A stretch of DNA of 64,000 bases, from the NCBI GenBank assembly GCA_030847615.1, contig JAUMIR010000003.1, positions 55,971,001 to 56,035,000 of the forward strand, read 5' to 3'. Source of the DNA: Gambelia wislizenii. Its lineage: Eukaryota > Chordata > Lepidosauria > Squamata > Crotaphytidae. Within the stretch, counting starts at the first letter, position 1. Every line of letters starts with the position of its first letter. Under the pieces are notes generated by a model. The model did no database searches. It was not told the DNA's origin and saw nothing but the letters and a program-made list of their open reading frames with translations. Made by a program: the position numbers and the translations under genes. Of the stretch, positions 34,441-46,758 are shown piece after piece.

Positions 34441-34991
34441 CATCTCCAACACAAAGCATTGTTGCACTGTTCTCCACTTCCAACAGAAGACCCATGTATA
34501 AGTGCTAGCTGACCTGATTATTACAGGTAATAAATATTTTATTACAATGTAATAAATATTTGTGTGTGTGTGTTGTTAATTTGTGTTATTCAGACTGTTT
34601 GGCTACACCTGAAAATAAAAATGCGAAAAATAGGCCTATGGTGATTTTAGTAATTTAACTTTCTTTAGCATGTCTGTAATGGAAGAAGCTGGCTAATAAA
34701 TGTTCCAGTAATATTCTTATCTGCTTCTGGGACTCTAATTCCATCAGCCTTGGCTCTGCATATTTTAGGGGCATTTAATTTCACTTCCCATGACACATTT
34801 ATTACCTCATTATTGTTAGTATGCCCTACTACCCCCTCCACAAGGTATCTCATAACTGGAAATATTGGACACTCTTCAGGGTCAGGTTGGCTTAGGCAGA
34901 CCAGAGGTCAGTTGGAGGTCACAATGACCTGAGACATGCCTGGAAATATAATGCTATAAAAGTCCATATTAGGAGTTGAGCAGGAAGCCTC

Positions 34992-35735
34992 TGTAATGGG
35001 TTTATGCTAACAACCCAGTCATTAGAGGGGGATGTGCTAGTCCTTTCATCCTGCCTTGGGCAACACAAGCAATGATTCAATTAAGCAATTAAGTGACCAT
35101 TCCTTAATCTATACCCCAAGGAAATCTCTCCTCATACCCTCTCCTGTCCAACCTTATGAGGTTGTCATAAGCCCATCAATTTCTATCTCTCCACACTTAA
35201 AACAATCAGTTGAGTTTGGATTTCCTTTGTCTATTCTGTGGGGAAGTCATCCAAGCTTTGTTATTACCAAATTTGCCCCTCCAAGGCACGGAACAGGGTA
35301 TAAATATTAGATCCCTAACAATAGTAAAGTGTGCCATGGTGGACAGACCTGGCCACTCTCTTTATTGGCCCACCCCAGATCAGAACCTCCTGTGCCACCC
35401 TCAGGTACCTGTCTGAGTATTCTCATTGCCTGGAACTCTTCTCTTCAAGACTGGTAACTATCATCCTATTTTCCTGGACCTCTCTCCCGCTATCCAACCT
35501 TTCTGCCTTACTCTGCTATAGCCTTATATGGTTCTTAGGAACATGTGTTGTGTATGTTTGTTCACTTGTGTTATTCCAATAAAATACTTTATTTCACTTT
35601 AACTAGAGTGCTCTCTACAGTTAGTACTGGTATACGTAGGTGAAAAGATTCCCCCAAGTTACCCTCCTCTCACAGGCTTCCTGGTTAAGCTAATATTTCC
35701 CCCAGATGTTACAGGATATTTTGGCATCACGGATG
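34992..35735 (+). mobile_element. LTR-like block 3, best preserved
   Basis: TATA box GGGTATAAATATTAG at 35297, polyadenylation signal CCAATAAAATAC near 35576, then AGTACTGGTATACGTAGGTG, AAAAGATTCCCC and TTAAGCTAATATTTCCCC, the module shared with blocks 1 and 2. It is followed by ATATTTTGGCATCACGGATG, which looks like the start of an LTR-element leader, but no gag-pol sequence follows. Probably a solo LTR with a stub of leader; edges are approximate. Confidence 0.45.
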
Positions 35736-35796
35736 GGGTTCCAACATATCTGCACCTCTTAGGGTAACTGTATATCAACTTCAATTAAACTAACAT

Positions 35797-35985
35797 TCTA
35801 TTTTTTGTCCAAGAGTCTCAGAGTGGCATACAAAAGGCCGACTCCATTTTATCTTTATAACAAACCTGTAAGTTTGGTTAGGTTGAGGGAAAGTGTTTGC
35901 CCAAGGTCACCCAGTGAGCTTTAACGGCCAAACTGGGATCTGATCCCAGATTGCCACATGCAAATCTAGCACTCTAGCTAGCCTC
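35797..35985 (-). mobile_element. tRNA-derived SINE, minus strand
   Basis: The reverse complement reads TTTGGCCGTTAAAGCTCACT, GGGTGACCTTGGGCAAACAC, CCTCAACCTAACC, AGGTTTGTTATAAAGATAAA and GTATGCCACTCTGAGACTC, the module order of a reptile tRNA-SINE with an L2-type tail. It is old and diverged. Confidence 0.65.
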
Positions 35986-36925
35986 TGTAATGTGTTTCAG
36001 ACTTCATAATCATAATGGCTCTTGATGTCTGTCTATTCAAAATGAAGGAATTGGGTTTCTCTTCTTCAAGGTTGAACTTTTGAGATCTTTATCTGCAAAC
36101 GAACCCTGTCAAGAATAAAAATGATTAGCAACTCAGAATCTGAGGACCTTGGATTTGATTTCCCCACTGGTAAAGGGTCAGTCATTTGCTATTGTCAATC
36201 ATTCCATAGATAAGCCACTAGTCTGAGATAAAATACAACTATTTCGGTTAGAGGAGCAACCTCTCTCCTTCAAATTAACACCTGTGAGAGGTAAGACAGT
36301 ATTAGTAGCTCTGAGGTCATTATGACTGATTTTACATGGATTTTGTCTCAGAAGAATAAATTGAATAACATGAATAGAGCCCTTGTTGGATCATTTAAAG
36401 CATTCAAAGTATAGAGAGCAAGGGTAAAAATCCCTAATGTGCTAGCAAGTCCTCAGTGCTCTGCTGCAGTAAAGTTCATATGGTGTCTTGACATTTCAAA
36501 CTTGTTCTCCTAACTGTAGGAGCAATGTGGAAATTCTTTTTTGGATGAACAACAAGAAGGAGTCATTCGTATTTCTTCTTTCTCTTGCAAATCTTATTGT
36601 CTGGAGAGATTCTTGCTAAATTGCCTTCAGGAGCTTATAGAGACATGTTGATATCATTTTGTTTTATTGTTGATTGTATACAACTACCCCCTTAGAACAA
36701 TGTCCTCATAAAGCAGTTTGCAACAACATTCCAGCTTTCTCAACAGAATATTCCATGGAAACAACACACATATCAGGACTGCAAACAGAAGAGACTTTGT
36801 TGTTGGAAATATAATTAATTTGCTCCTGCTCACACTTTACAAAGTCTTGTAACACCATTCAAGAATTGTTCTTACTTTGGATATTCCTACATAATAGCAC
36901 TGCCTGAAGTAAATTGCTTTACATT
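35986..36925. other. Unassigned DNA
   Basis: No gene or named repeat recognised. Confidence 0.4.
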
Positions 36926-37140
36926 GACTGTTGACACACTGTAAAAAATAATGCAGTTTGACACTGCTTTAACTGTCATGGCTCCATATCCTGGGATTTG
37001 TAGTTTGTTGTGGCACCAGAGCTCTCTGACAGAGAAGGCTAAATATCTCACAAAACTACATATCCCAGAATTCCATAGCATTGAGCAATGGCAGTTAAAG
37101 GGGTGTCAAAATGCATTATTTCTCCAGTGTGTCAGCAGTC
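36926..37140. mobile_element. Palindromic MITE, copy 1 of the GGCTGCATCTGC family
   Basis: Arms include ATAATGCAGTTTGACACTGC and GTGTCAAAATGCATTATTTC; the centre has CATATCCTGGGATTTGTAG, GGCACCAGAGCTCTCTGAC and CTACATATCCCAGAATTCC. The same interior is at 53060-53282. 215 bp. Flanks ATT and TTC do not give a target duplication. Confidence 0.8.
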
Positions 37141-37271
37141 TTCCTCTATGGCAGGACCAGTCCTGCATGAAAAGTTTTGGCAAAACAAGAGCAACCTGCA
37201 ACAATTCAATGTTGTTGCCTGAGTTAATATATGATTTCAGTTTAAAGAAAATCTAGAACAATTGAAACACT

Positions 37272-37294
37272 TCAATCAATCAATCAATCAATCA
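37272..37294. repeat. (AATC)n microsatellite
   Basis: Nearly six tandem AATC units. Confidence 0.9.
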
Positions 37295-37393
37295 TTTATT
37301 ATGGTCATAGACCAGCAGTTCAACATATAAGCTGCAAGTGTGTATAACTCAGCTAAAATATGTTTTAAGTGCCACTTTAGCATACAACAATAA

Positions 37394-37914
37394 GGACTTT
37401 ATCAGACCATGCAAATATGGTGTCATAAGAATGCCTAATGATTGTGAAAGGGTGTGTGTTTCAGACAATGTTGCCCTTTTGCGATCATTTCCAGTCCAAA
37501 ACCCATCCTATTTTATTGATGGTGCAAGCCATCAGTTGATCCCCTGTGATGCTTTTGTGCTGGCATTGCTGGCGTTTGAATCCACATGCCATTGTACTCA
37601 TGTGAATGCAGTGTCAATGGACAGTCTGGCCAGAACGTTCTGGATGAAATCACAACATCCAGGTAGGTGAAACACTTTTTATGACCCTTCCCAGTTTACT
37701 TGGGACTTTTATAGTGTGTTTATGTGATTTTGTGAACTTTTACTTTGTTATCTTTGTTTTTATTTTTGAATTTATTGTGCTATGTATTCTCATGAGAGTC
37801 CATGGGATTTCAATAGAGGAAGTGAATGGAGCTACGGTCACTCCTCATTCATTGCCTGGGAAGCCTTTAGTGCAGATAGGAGGTAAGAGTTCTTTTGCTG
37901 GTCTGATAAAGTCC
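37394..37914 (+). mobile_element. Long-form GG-TIR element, copy B
   Basis: Ends GGACTTTATCAGACCA and TGGTCTGATAAAGTCC; the last 13 or so bases at each end are perfect inverted repeats. Flanks TAA and GAA differ at one of three positions. Core modules: GAAAGGGTGTGTG, CCCTTTTGCGATCATTTCC, GTGCTGGCATTGCTGG, GATGAAATCACAACATCCAGG. 521 bp without coding capacity. Confidence 0.85.
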
Positions 37915-38474
37915 GAAGACTACCCTGTCCCAAACTGTCACAACGGTCATTTCCTCCTCTGACAAGGCTATGGAGATAGATTGGCTGTAGAGAAGAAACT
38001 TCCATCTTGGTTGTAGCTTCACTACAGCCTAGCCTGTCAGCCACATTCTAAACTATGGTTAAATATTAAATATAGTTAATGAAAACTAACATTTGTAACC
38101 TACAATTTAAAGTTGACTTCTTTTGACCAACCATAGTTAAATTTAACCATATTGTTGAAAACTGAAAGACATGGTGAGTTCTTTGTAATCAGAAATTCCT
38201 CCTTTTCTCTCTGCCAAAGAGGAGTGGGAGTATACGTAAGCATTGCATTGTTTCTGTCCATGTGTAGTGTCTCACCATGCTACCATAAATGATGCCTAAG
38301 AATGCTGTGTTCCACATAGTTAACTGAAATTCAAAATGGTAAAATATTTTGGGCAGGTTATGCCTACAAGTATATCTCACCTCAGATTGATAAGAAAGTG
38401 CAATCCTGCCAGAACAAATTTCTGAATGCTGGGAAATATATATATATATCTTTTCTGCAATATCTTTTAACAAT
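37915..38474. other. Unassigned DNA
   Basis: An (AT)n tract lies at 38437-38449. No gene or named repeat. Confidence 0.4.
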
Positions 38475-38962
38475 CCAAAAAGGATATTGACAAATTGGAG
38501 CGTGTCCAGAGAAGGGCAAATAAAATAGTGAAAGGTCTGGAAACCATGCCTTATGAGGAGAGACTTAGGGAGCTGGGTATGTTTAGCCTGGAAAAAAGAC
38601 AGTTAAGAGGCGATATGATAGCCCTCTTTAAGTATTTGAAGGGGTGTCACATTGAGGATGGAGCAAGCTTGTTTTCTGCTGCTCCAGAGACTGGAACATG
38701 GAACAATGGATGCAAGCTCCAGGAACAGAGATTCCACCTCAACATTAGGAGGAACTTTTTGACAATAAGAGCTGTTTGGCAGTGGAACACACTCCCTCAG
38801 AGCATGGTGGGGTCTCCTTCCTTGGAGGTCTTCAAACAGAGGCTGGATGGCCATCTGTCAGGGATGCTTTGATCATGATTTCCTGCGTGGCAGGGGGTTG
38901 GACTGGATGGCCCTCGTGGTCTCTTCCAACTCTGCAATTCCATGATTCTATGATTCTATGAT
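38475..38962 (+). mobile_element. CR1 LINE, 3' end
   Basis: Ends in the CR1 hallmark tail, tandem ATTCTATG octamers (38938-38962), preceded by the CR1 3' UTR stretch GGTTGGACTGGATGGCCCTC. The upstream part encodes the C-terminus of CR1 ORF2. 5'-truncated like nearly all CR1 copies. Confidence 0.95.
38495..38872 (+). pseudogene. CR1 ORF2 C-terminal fragment
   Basis: An open frame of 125 codons that continues upstream without a natural start. It shows the typical CR1 C-terminus: ERVQRRANKIVKG, YEERLRELGMFSLEKR, RGDMIALFKYLKG, and the terminal SPSLEVFKQRLDGHL followed by the stop. No catalytic part remains. It is a retrotransposon relic that is open by chance and relative youth, not a host gene. 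Confidence 0.9.
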
Positions 38963-41920
38963 CTCTGATAATATTTAAGTGTGAACAGTGACCTGGGAGG
39001 GTAACCTTAAAAAACAGGCTTAGCTTTCTCCAGATTCTACCCATCATGTAATCCATAGACTTACATGTATATTTAGAGTGCAGAAGCATAAGAGGCAGAA
39101 AACCATTGATGAAGCCTACTTGTATAAGGGTTTTTATCAGATGTCAAGCCAAAGTGATAATGCTAAACTTTAACTCTATCAACAAGACCACTATGCATTA
39201 AATACTGAGACATTTTGTTGCAAGTCCACATGTGGAGCTATTGAACTGAAGTGATAGAGGTATCAGTTTTTGCAACCAGACCACTCTTCCTATAGGTTCA
39301 GCTACCTATTGTTATTTCACCCAGTGAAATGTTTTGTGAAGCCCAATGGCTCCATCCACTCCAATGGAGCTTAGTCTTGCCAACCCCCCCCCCAAAAAAC
39401 CCACCCCCCCCCCACTATCTTACCTATTTTCACAGAATCATAGAATTCAAAGCATTTTATAGTTTTAAAGCTTTGCTTGGAAAGGCCTTACTTTCACAAA
39501 TAAAATAAGCAACATATTTGAGAAGTGGAGCTGCTATATGTGCTTCCAGTACCTACTATTGGGTAATCAGATCACAAGGCACCTTGTCACAGTATTCATT
39601 CCAGTAAGCAAGTATTTTCAGGCACATGAATTACAAATCCAAGGATTTGTCAAGGATTCAAAAAACATATTGCTAACAAATAGAAAAGGCCCTATTTTAT
39701 CACAGATCAATCCACAATGGGCAACAGCTGTGCACTGCAAAGTGATTGTATTTTTTAAAAAAATCTTCAGTCCACTCTTACTTAAGCAGTCCATCATATG
39801 GACCCAATTGTAGCACTGGCGCCTCTCATAGCTTTTAATGGTGTGAAGAAGCAAATCTTAGGTTAGTTACCACAATAATTTTAAAATATCACTCTGTTTG
39901 GGAATGGCATGTCTGCCAAGAACTGACTGCCCTCAAGTATGCAGTTGAGCACTAAAACAGAAGCGTAGAGGCCAGCTTGTTCTCTATGGAAGGCAGGAAG
40001 AGCAACAGCTCACTATAAATGAATTGTAAGGTGTATTTAGGAAGTTTGAAATGGCACAAGCATAGCTATAAATATTGAAAGTCAATGTGCAAGCTAGGCT
40101 TCCCCAGAAAGACAAAGATAGTTGTCATAGATAGGAACAAACATCATGCTGAGCCAGCCCAGATGGCTGAAAGGCGAGCCTGGATCAGCAGAAGAGGATG
40201 TTAACTTTTTTTTATATAGTCAGAGTTAAGTATCAGACTGTAGCCATTTTCATACAAGGTAGTAAAAACATCACTGCGGTTCTCTTATGCTACTTTTGAG
40301 GTTGTGTGAACCTCCTTAATGTGGGAGAGAAAGCAGAAAAGATCGATTCATTTAAATGAATGCACATGATAGCCAGTGTACATATTACATTTGTGGTACA
40401 GATGCTTTGGGTGACATGTGGACAAAAAAATATAAATGAAATACCATGGGTTCTTCAACTTGTATAATGATTTGCAGTGTTTCGAGCAATGGAGTAACCT
40501 TTAATTGACTTGAAACCCTTTCCTTCTCTCTGTACTAGATCACAGATGTCAACACTATGTGTGTCCTACATGTTTGGGAATACAGGAGGGGAGTCATGGC
40601 ATGCACTCTTCCCCTATGTGAACTGAAAACTGCATGAATATATTTGTAGATGCAAATAACCTTCCCACACAATCCACCTTTCACTTTTGTGTGTGTATAA
40701 TGGATTGTATGGCAGAATTCATTTTCTAACACACACACAAGATCTGGATTATTATATCTTATCGTATATGCAACATGCCTACATTACTTGCATATGCAAT
40801 GATACAATATACATTGGGCATAAATATGAGAATTGTCTCATATGTAGATGCAGACTATAGGTCCAATTGGGCTTCTCCTAAACACCCCAAACCCCACACC
40901 AGTTTGAGGAAAATACTGATTTCTGCCAAATAAAATGTCTATATTTTGTCCCAGTTATATTGGGATGCTTAAAAGAATTCATTGTCTGCCACATGCATTG
41001 ATGGGCTAATAAGTCTCAATGTAACAAAATTTGAGAGCATCTGTCATGAACTATGGATATTATTTATTTGAAGCCCATACTCAATATGGGTTACAATTTT
41101 TTTAAAAGCACCCTAAAACATAAATTTAAACAAACAAAATACTACTAAATTATAGAAGCCACTCAGCCCCCCCCCCCACAAAATCAAAACAGACTAGACC
41201 TGCATCATATGCCAAATACCATCCAGAATAAATGATTTAAAGAAAGAACTGTCATGGTGTCCATGGCCAAATGACTAGAACGTTTTGTGAACTTAAAGAC
41301 AATTCAATATAAATAAGAGTTCTATGCTTGACTTATTTTTTTTAAAAAAGCCTATTTGCAAATCAGTTGCTATAGACAACAGTTAGTCATATGATATGCA
41401 ACCTGGTAGGGTGCTAAGACTTGCTGTACCAGAAAATAAATGTTCAGAACAGAGCATAGTGATCATTAATACACCAGTATCACAGTGCATAATGACCATT
41501 TGCACAGAAAAACAAACCCTTAATTACAGATAATTTCCAACAGAAAGGTACTCTTAAGGTGAGGAAAGGATCTGATGAGGATCTGATGGAATACTGATAA
41601 ACGAATGGGAAGAGAGCATGAAAGAGCCAATCCTGTGGCAGAAAACTGATATGGAAGGGGTCTCTTAGAGTGAAAAGAGTTGCATGACAGTTGAGAAATA
41701 GAGATGACAGTTGACAGGGAGAGTTGAAGATGTGATGTGATGAGGAAAGGCTGGAATGTGTGTATGGCTGTAAGTGGAGCTGAGGGAGTGTATGTGCAGT
41801 GAGAATAAGAGTTATAAGGAATAGAGGCTGCTTGGAATATAGAGTGAGAGGAAAGAAAGAACTTCACAAATTGTTACTGAGTCTGGCAGATTCTGAATTT
41901 ATATAGTCACCACAGAGTGG
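38963..41920. other. Three kilobases with little recognisable
   Basis: Holds poly-C runs at 39385-39411 and a possible minus-strand L2-like tail at 41055-41135. The ACAGAATCATAGAATTC at 39431 may be a CR1 tail relic. No gene supported. Confidence 0.35.
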
Positions 41921-42256
41921 GGACTTTTTCAGATGCCCTAAAACCTGTCAGGGGAGAGTGGGAGAGGTACACGGCTATCATGGGGCAGGGGGTCAGTTTT
42001 GAGCAATGCCGTCCCTCTCCTGTCATGGTCCATGTTACTTCTATGTTCAATCTATCGAAAAGGTGCCACTTTTTACTCACAAAAAACTTCCGTGAGTAAA
42101 AAAAATGGCACATTTGCAATAGATTGAACACAGAAGTAACACAGACAACGACGGGAGAGGGATGGCGGCATCCGAAACTGACCCCCCCCTGCCACGCGAT
42201 AGCCAAATACCTCTTCCCCCCTCCCCTGATGGGTTTTAGGGCATCTGGAAAAGTCC
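41921..42256. mobile_element. Full-length palindromic GG-TIR element, copy G
   Basis: Ends GGACTTTTTCAGATGCCC and GGGCATCTGGAAAAGTCC. Arms continue through GTGCCACTTTTTACTCAC and GTGAGTAAAAAAAATGGCAC around a loop with AAAACTTCC. Flanks TGG and TAG differ at one position. 336 bp. Frames of up to 141 codons on both strands are reflections of the palindrome. Confidence 0.85.
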
Positions 42257-42630
42257 TAGGACTAGCAACCAGTTTGAAGTTAACCAAGTTGGAGACAAAG
42301 TTCAAAGCATTTCTGTTATACTGTTTACACAATAAACCAATCTTTATGTTTTATTTATCAAATCCAGACTCCTCATGAATTATTTCCCTTACTGTATTTA
42401 TTTGGCATGCTAACCCTGTGACTAAACACACACCAATACAGGTGCTATCCATAGCAAGTGAAACCCCAGTACAAGAAAGGGATAAGGGGGAGGTTTGAAA
42501 TAAAGGTAGTAACTGTGGTCTCCACAGATATATTTTGGTGGCAGCAGAAGTGATGAGGCAGCCAGGCTGAACAGTGATGTAAATTCAGCTGGTGCGCCTG
42601 CACATCACAAATTTGGTGGCAGTGTTAGGA
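42257..42630 (+). other. LTR-element debris (possible)
   Basis: CACAATAAACC near 42328 could be a polyadenylation signal, and TATTTTGGTGGCAGCAG at 42532 with TTTGGTGGCAGTG at 42610 resembles the start of gypsy-type leaders in reptiles. No LTR pair or coding region found. Confidence 0.3.
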
Positions 42631-42779
42631 TTCGAAAATTCCCTGCACATCATATAAAGATACTAACCAAGGCTTCAGTTCTGATTGCGTTTAGTACAGA
42701 GAACATTTCCTATGAACACACAGGGACTTAACTGAGGACCAAACTTCTGGGACTTGCCTCTGAGAGCAAACTGTTAGTG

Positions 42780-43250
42780 CCTATGGGAATTTTCTCCAAG
42801 GACTTTATCACACAAGACTGAAATTGTGTGATTATGATGGGAGAGTAGCATGAATGGGTTCCCATTATCGCATGATGTCGTTGTCCTCCCAAGGTCTGTG
42901 TGTGCTCCACCTGTTAATTACATGTAACTTTTCACTGACACGCAAACTCGTGAATAGCCCTCAATATCACTCTTTGCAGTATTGACAAGTGTGTAAAATC
43001 ACATCCCACTGTTATTGTGTGATTACAGCATGAATGGGAAGTCGTTTCTCCCCCTCCCTTTTCCAAACAAGAAACACATAATTAAACTTCTGGGGGATAA
43101 CATGAAGAAGACCAACAGGACGCTCTTTTAATGAACTGTCACTTTTTCTTGGTATGTTTGTTTTTTTTAAGTGGCTGTGTCATGATGGAGTTCCCATCAT
43201 CCTGCCTGCAAAAGGTGGTGGAACTCCCATCATGCTGCAAAGACTAAATT
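42780..43250. other. Stretch with repeated TGTGATTA..CATGAATGGG modules
   Basis: GTGTGATTATGATGGGAGAG with CATGAATGGG at 42826-42860 recurs as GTGTGATTACAGCATGAATG at 43016-43036; AGTTCCCATCATCCTGC and GAACTCCCATCATGCTGC lie at 43189 and 43220. GGACTTTATCACAC at 42799 resembles the GG-TIR end, but no partner end was found. Confidence 0.35.
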
Positions 43251-43309
43251 TTCCATTATCTGCAAACAGTAATTCTCTGATTAGCATGAACAGGTAAACA
43301 AAGAGTTAA

Positions 43310-43850
43310 GACTAGTGGGAGATGGTGGTCATCTCCTGAGATAACATCATCATGACATCACATCACCAGACACTGGACTGGCCAATCATAATTTGGCAAT
43401 GGTGATTTGAGAAGGTTTTATGCTTTGTTCTGAGCACATGTTAGTGAGACAAAGAAAGCTCTCTGAGAGGATGGATGTATCTCAGAGATCCATGACCTGA
43501 ATGAGCACATGGCTAGGGCCTGCCTTAAGATAAGCATGTGGTCCAGCTGAACTTGGACACCATATTTAATCCTCATAGACTCCTAGAATGTAAGTAGTTT
43601 TCTTTTGTGTAGGGAACAGTCTAGTTAGCTTGCGTCAGGATTTACATTTTATTTTTCCTTGACTGGATGCATGCTTGTATCTTTGTAACCTTAAGTTTTA
43701 ACTTGGAGAAAAGGGTGTTTTCTTCATGAAATGATTTACCTCTTAACTTCTCTTACACTTGCTTGAATAAATATATGCCTTTCTATTTTTCCTACTAAGC
43801 CAAAGTCTTACATGGACCTTATTTTTGGGTTATCACTACATTTCTAGTCT
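43310..43850 (+). mobile_element. LTR-like block 4 (weak)
   Basis: A TATA-like CATATTTAATCC near 43561, then CTTGAATAAATATATGCC with a polyadenylation signal at 43765, ending near GGGTTATCACTACA. It does not share the module of blocks 1-3. Assignment is by layout only. Confidence 0.25.
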
Positions 43851-46758
43851 CCTCTGCTTCTGAATAGAAGGGAGGGGGTTGATAGAATCTCAGCCAGTGG
43901 CTGAAAGGTCCTAAGCACCCCACAGTCTCCTCTTGGACTGTGTAAAATGGAGGGTAGTCCAATCAAGAGGTGGTGGTGGCAGCATTCTTTGAAGAGAGAC
44001 ATAGTTCTGGAATTTCCAGGCTAGAGGAATCCTGAGAGTGTGTCTCAGAGTGATTCAGCTTGTGAGTTCTTAGGTTAGGAGGAATCCTGAGCCAGATCAC
44101 AAAAATAGCTCTGCTTCTCAGGTACGTTGCATGCTGTGTGTGTGCACGTGCACAGAGGCAAGGACTATTTGACATTATTTGACAGGTTGTTTGTGAAGTT
44201 ATTTCTTATGTATTTCTTTTTGGTGTTTTCAACTGAAGTTGCATCTTCTCGCAAGAATAGCCGAAATCTTGCCCATGCAAAATCACCAAAGTAAGAGATT
44301 TTTTTTCTGAAAGGCACATGCACAGGCCAGCACAAAGCATTAATATTCTGTCATTAGAAGGCAATGCGAAGAGAAGTGTTACTATAGCACAAGCTAAAAT
44401 CCCATTCTTAAACCGCTAGTGGTGGTCATGTAACAATTCACTGGTGATAATATCACATGGTTACAGCAATGTGTGATAATTACTGTGATCATGCCACTAT
44501 CGAGATAATCAGACAGGTCCAAAAAGTACCTTACCAGAATGCCAGGACAATGTTTCTGTCCCACAAACGGGACCCAGTTTCGCATGTCGCCATCCTCATC
44601 GTGTTCTGCTCCTGTGCTGCAGCAGTTAGTAAGTTGGCACTTTTCATTGACAGGGAGCTTTCCTCAATAGCAGATTTACAGTATTTTTAGATGCTCGTCT
44701 GATAAAGTTCCAAATGTCCTTGCTGACCTGGAGATGGGGCTTTTAGTTTTGATCATGCTGGGGAAGAAATATAAGCCTCCCTTCCTAGCAAATACTGTAT
44801 ACTTTCTGGTAAAACTCCCCTACATACACACATACATGTGCAATTAATAAAAGGTAAAAATGAAGTATAACTGCAGCTCAATCCTGACTGTGTTCACTCA
44901 GAGCCAAAAACATTTAGTAACTACACACAGTTTGGCCCTTAGTTTGGGATGTTTGGTTTTGCTCTGTAAACCAGTCCATTTTTCTCTTGCCAGTCATTAC
45001 TCGAATTGGCATTTGGCTTTTGGTCTTATTTGAAAAGATGGCCTTGAAATGAAAGACACATAAGGACTATTATTAGATGCTTGCTCTTCCTCTGTGGAGC
45101 TAGGATCCTGTGTAGCAATTTCCCCTCTTGTTCTCTTTCCGTCTCAAGTTACAGTTTGCTGCAGGTGCATCAGCTGCTTTTGTTGGCATTCCCATTGTTT
45201 CCAATGGTGTCAATGTGACTGTTCATGCTTCACAAGTCTCTCTTGTAGTTCTTGGTGTTTCCGAAATATATTATATTTCATGAGAGGATCCAGCTGGTCT
45301 GGAAGCCGAGGAAGGACGATAGGGTCTCCAACACATTGTTTATGAGAGAGCATGCTTTCAGCAATCTCTGTTGTATAGGGTGTTAGCTTCTTGTTAATTC
45401 CACACTTGAGATTCAAACTAAGCAGTCCTTGCCAGAAAAAAATGCTTCTCATACAAATGTTCCAGCATGTGCAGAGCATAGAGAGAATTCAGGAACCAAA
45501 GGCCAAATCCTATAATCTGAATTACTGTTGCTAAGAGACATTTGAAGGCACCAGTTTGCCATTGCCATGGAGAGTATTCTAGAGCTGCCAACCGCTTTAC
45601 CAAGGACATGTGTTGCTTTTATGTTCTTGTTTTCACTCTTGTGGCATGGCTGTTCAACCTCCTTTATGAAGCTAAGAGATAAGCCCTGTACATGATGCTT
45701 TTTATGGTTAGGCAAGTAGAAAATAAAGAGAGAAGAGTTATGATATATGGGGGTGTGGTGGGGAGAGAACTTGCCCACTGTCTAATGTACAGAGTTTCAT
45801 GGCACTGGATTAAGCCATCTTCAATTCCACAATTTAGTGCTAGAATATGAGAAGTATAAATACAGATGAAATTAAATCCTATAATGTACAGAGAGTCTTT
45901 AATTTACTGTTTAAAGCTCATGAAATGTACTACAGAACTCATGAAACATGCAAACAGTGGAGTAGTCATGTGGTATTGCTTTGGCTGAGTTATACCTTTT
46001 CAAAGTTAGGAGATAGGATCTTTGAAAGTTTTCCCCTACCAAAAATAAATAAATAAAAATAACAAAAACCTTTGCAACATATATACCCCCCAAAATGTAT
46101 CAGTAAGAAGAAAAAAATATGTAGGCATGAAAATTCCCTTGCAGGAAGCTTCTTTCAAAACTGGAGGAACAGTAAAAGAAAAATGTTCTTCATCTGTAAT
46201 GTGAACCCATGCCTCCGCACACACACACATGAAAAAAAGCTGCATTACACAACTGTTCCAGTTGTGTGTTTTCACTCTCAACCATGCCCATGAGTCTTTA
46301 CAAACCAAGTGAAAAGAAAAAGATTTAGGGTCAAACTAGACACAATGTTATATGTGCCTTTGTGTTTAACATGCTCTTTGTAGAAATGCAATCACAGCAC
46401 ACAGAAAAAGGAAATTTAATCCTTCCCTTCTCTACTGTTGTGCTGACAGAAATCACTCCTCAGAACCTGCTATTTGAATTTGGGGAAATTTCTCCATGGG
46501 GACCAATACATGAGTTGTTTTGGGATTATAAATGGGTGAGGTAACCCTTCTGCCAAATTCAGAATGGAAAAAAAATGGAGATCAAGTGGGCCTCCATCAT
46601 TCCAGATGACTCAGGAAATGAGAAGGGAGCTTCCTGTCATCCCCAGAGAATCTTTCTCTTTTACCCATCTCTGATTCACGAAGCCACAGTGGTGCTGAGG
46701 AGAGTGCAGAGTGGAAGGAAGAAGGATTTCTTTAACAATCTCTTCTCCTTCCTTCTCT
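43851..46758. other. Unassigned DNA with possible degraded coding remnant
   Basis: Minus frames at 45418-45609 and 45210-45479 overlap in different phases and have more protein-like composition than their surroundings, including a hydrophobic stretch (LLATVIQIIGFGLWFL) and a hydrophilic end. I cannot name a parent protein. TCTGATAAAGTTCC at 44699 looks like a right end of the GG-TIR family without a confirmed left end. Confidence 0.3.

Noticed and set aside
39431..39447. CR1-like tail ACAGAATCATAGAATTC
   Set aside because: Too short and without any upstream CR1 sequence.
41907..42378. Frames of 141 and 84 codons around 42 kb
   Set aside because: Reflections of the palindromic element at 41921-42256.
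42799..44711. A giant GG-TIR element from GGACTTTATCAC to TCTGATAAAGTTCC
   Set aside because: The two ends are 1.9 kb apart, the flanks do not match and the long-form core is absent between them.
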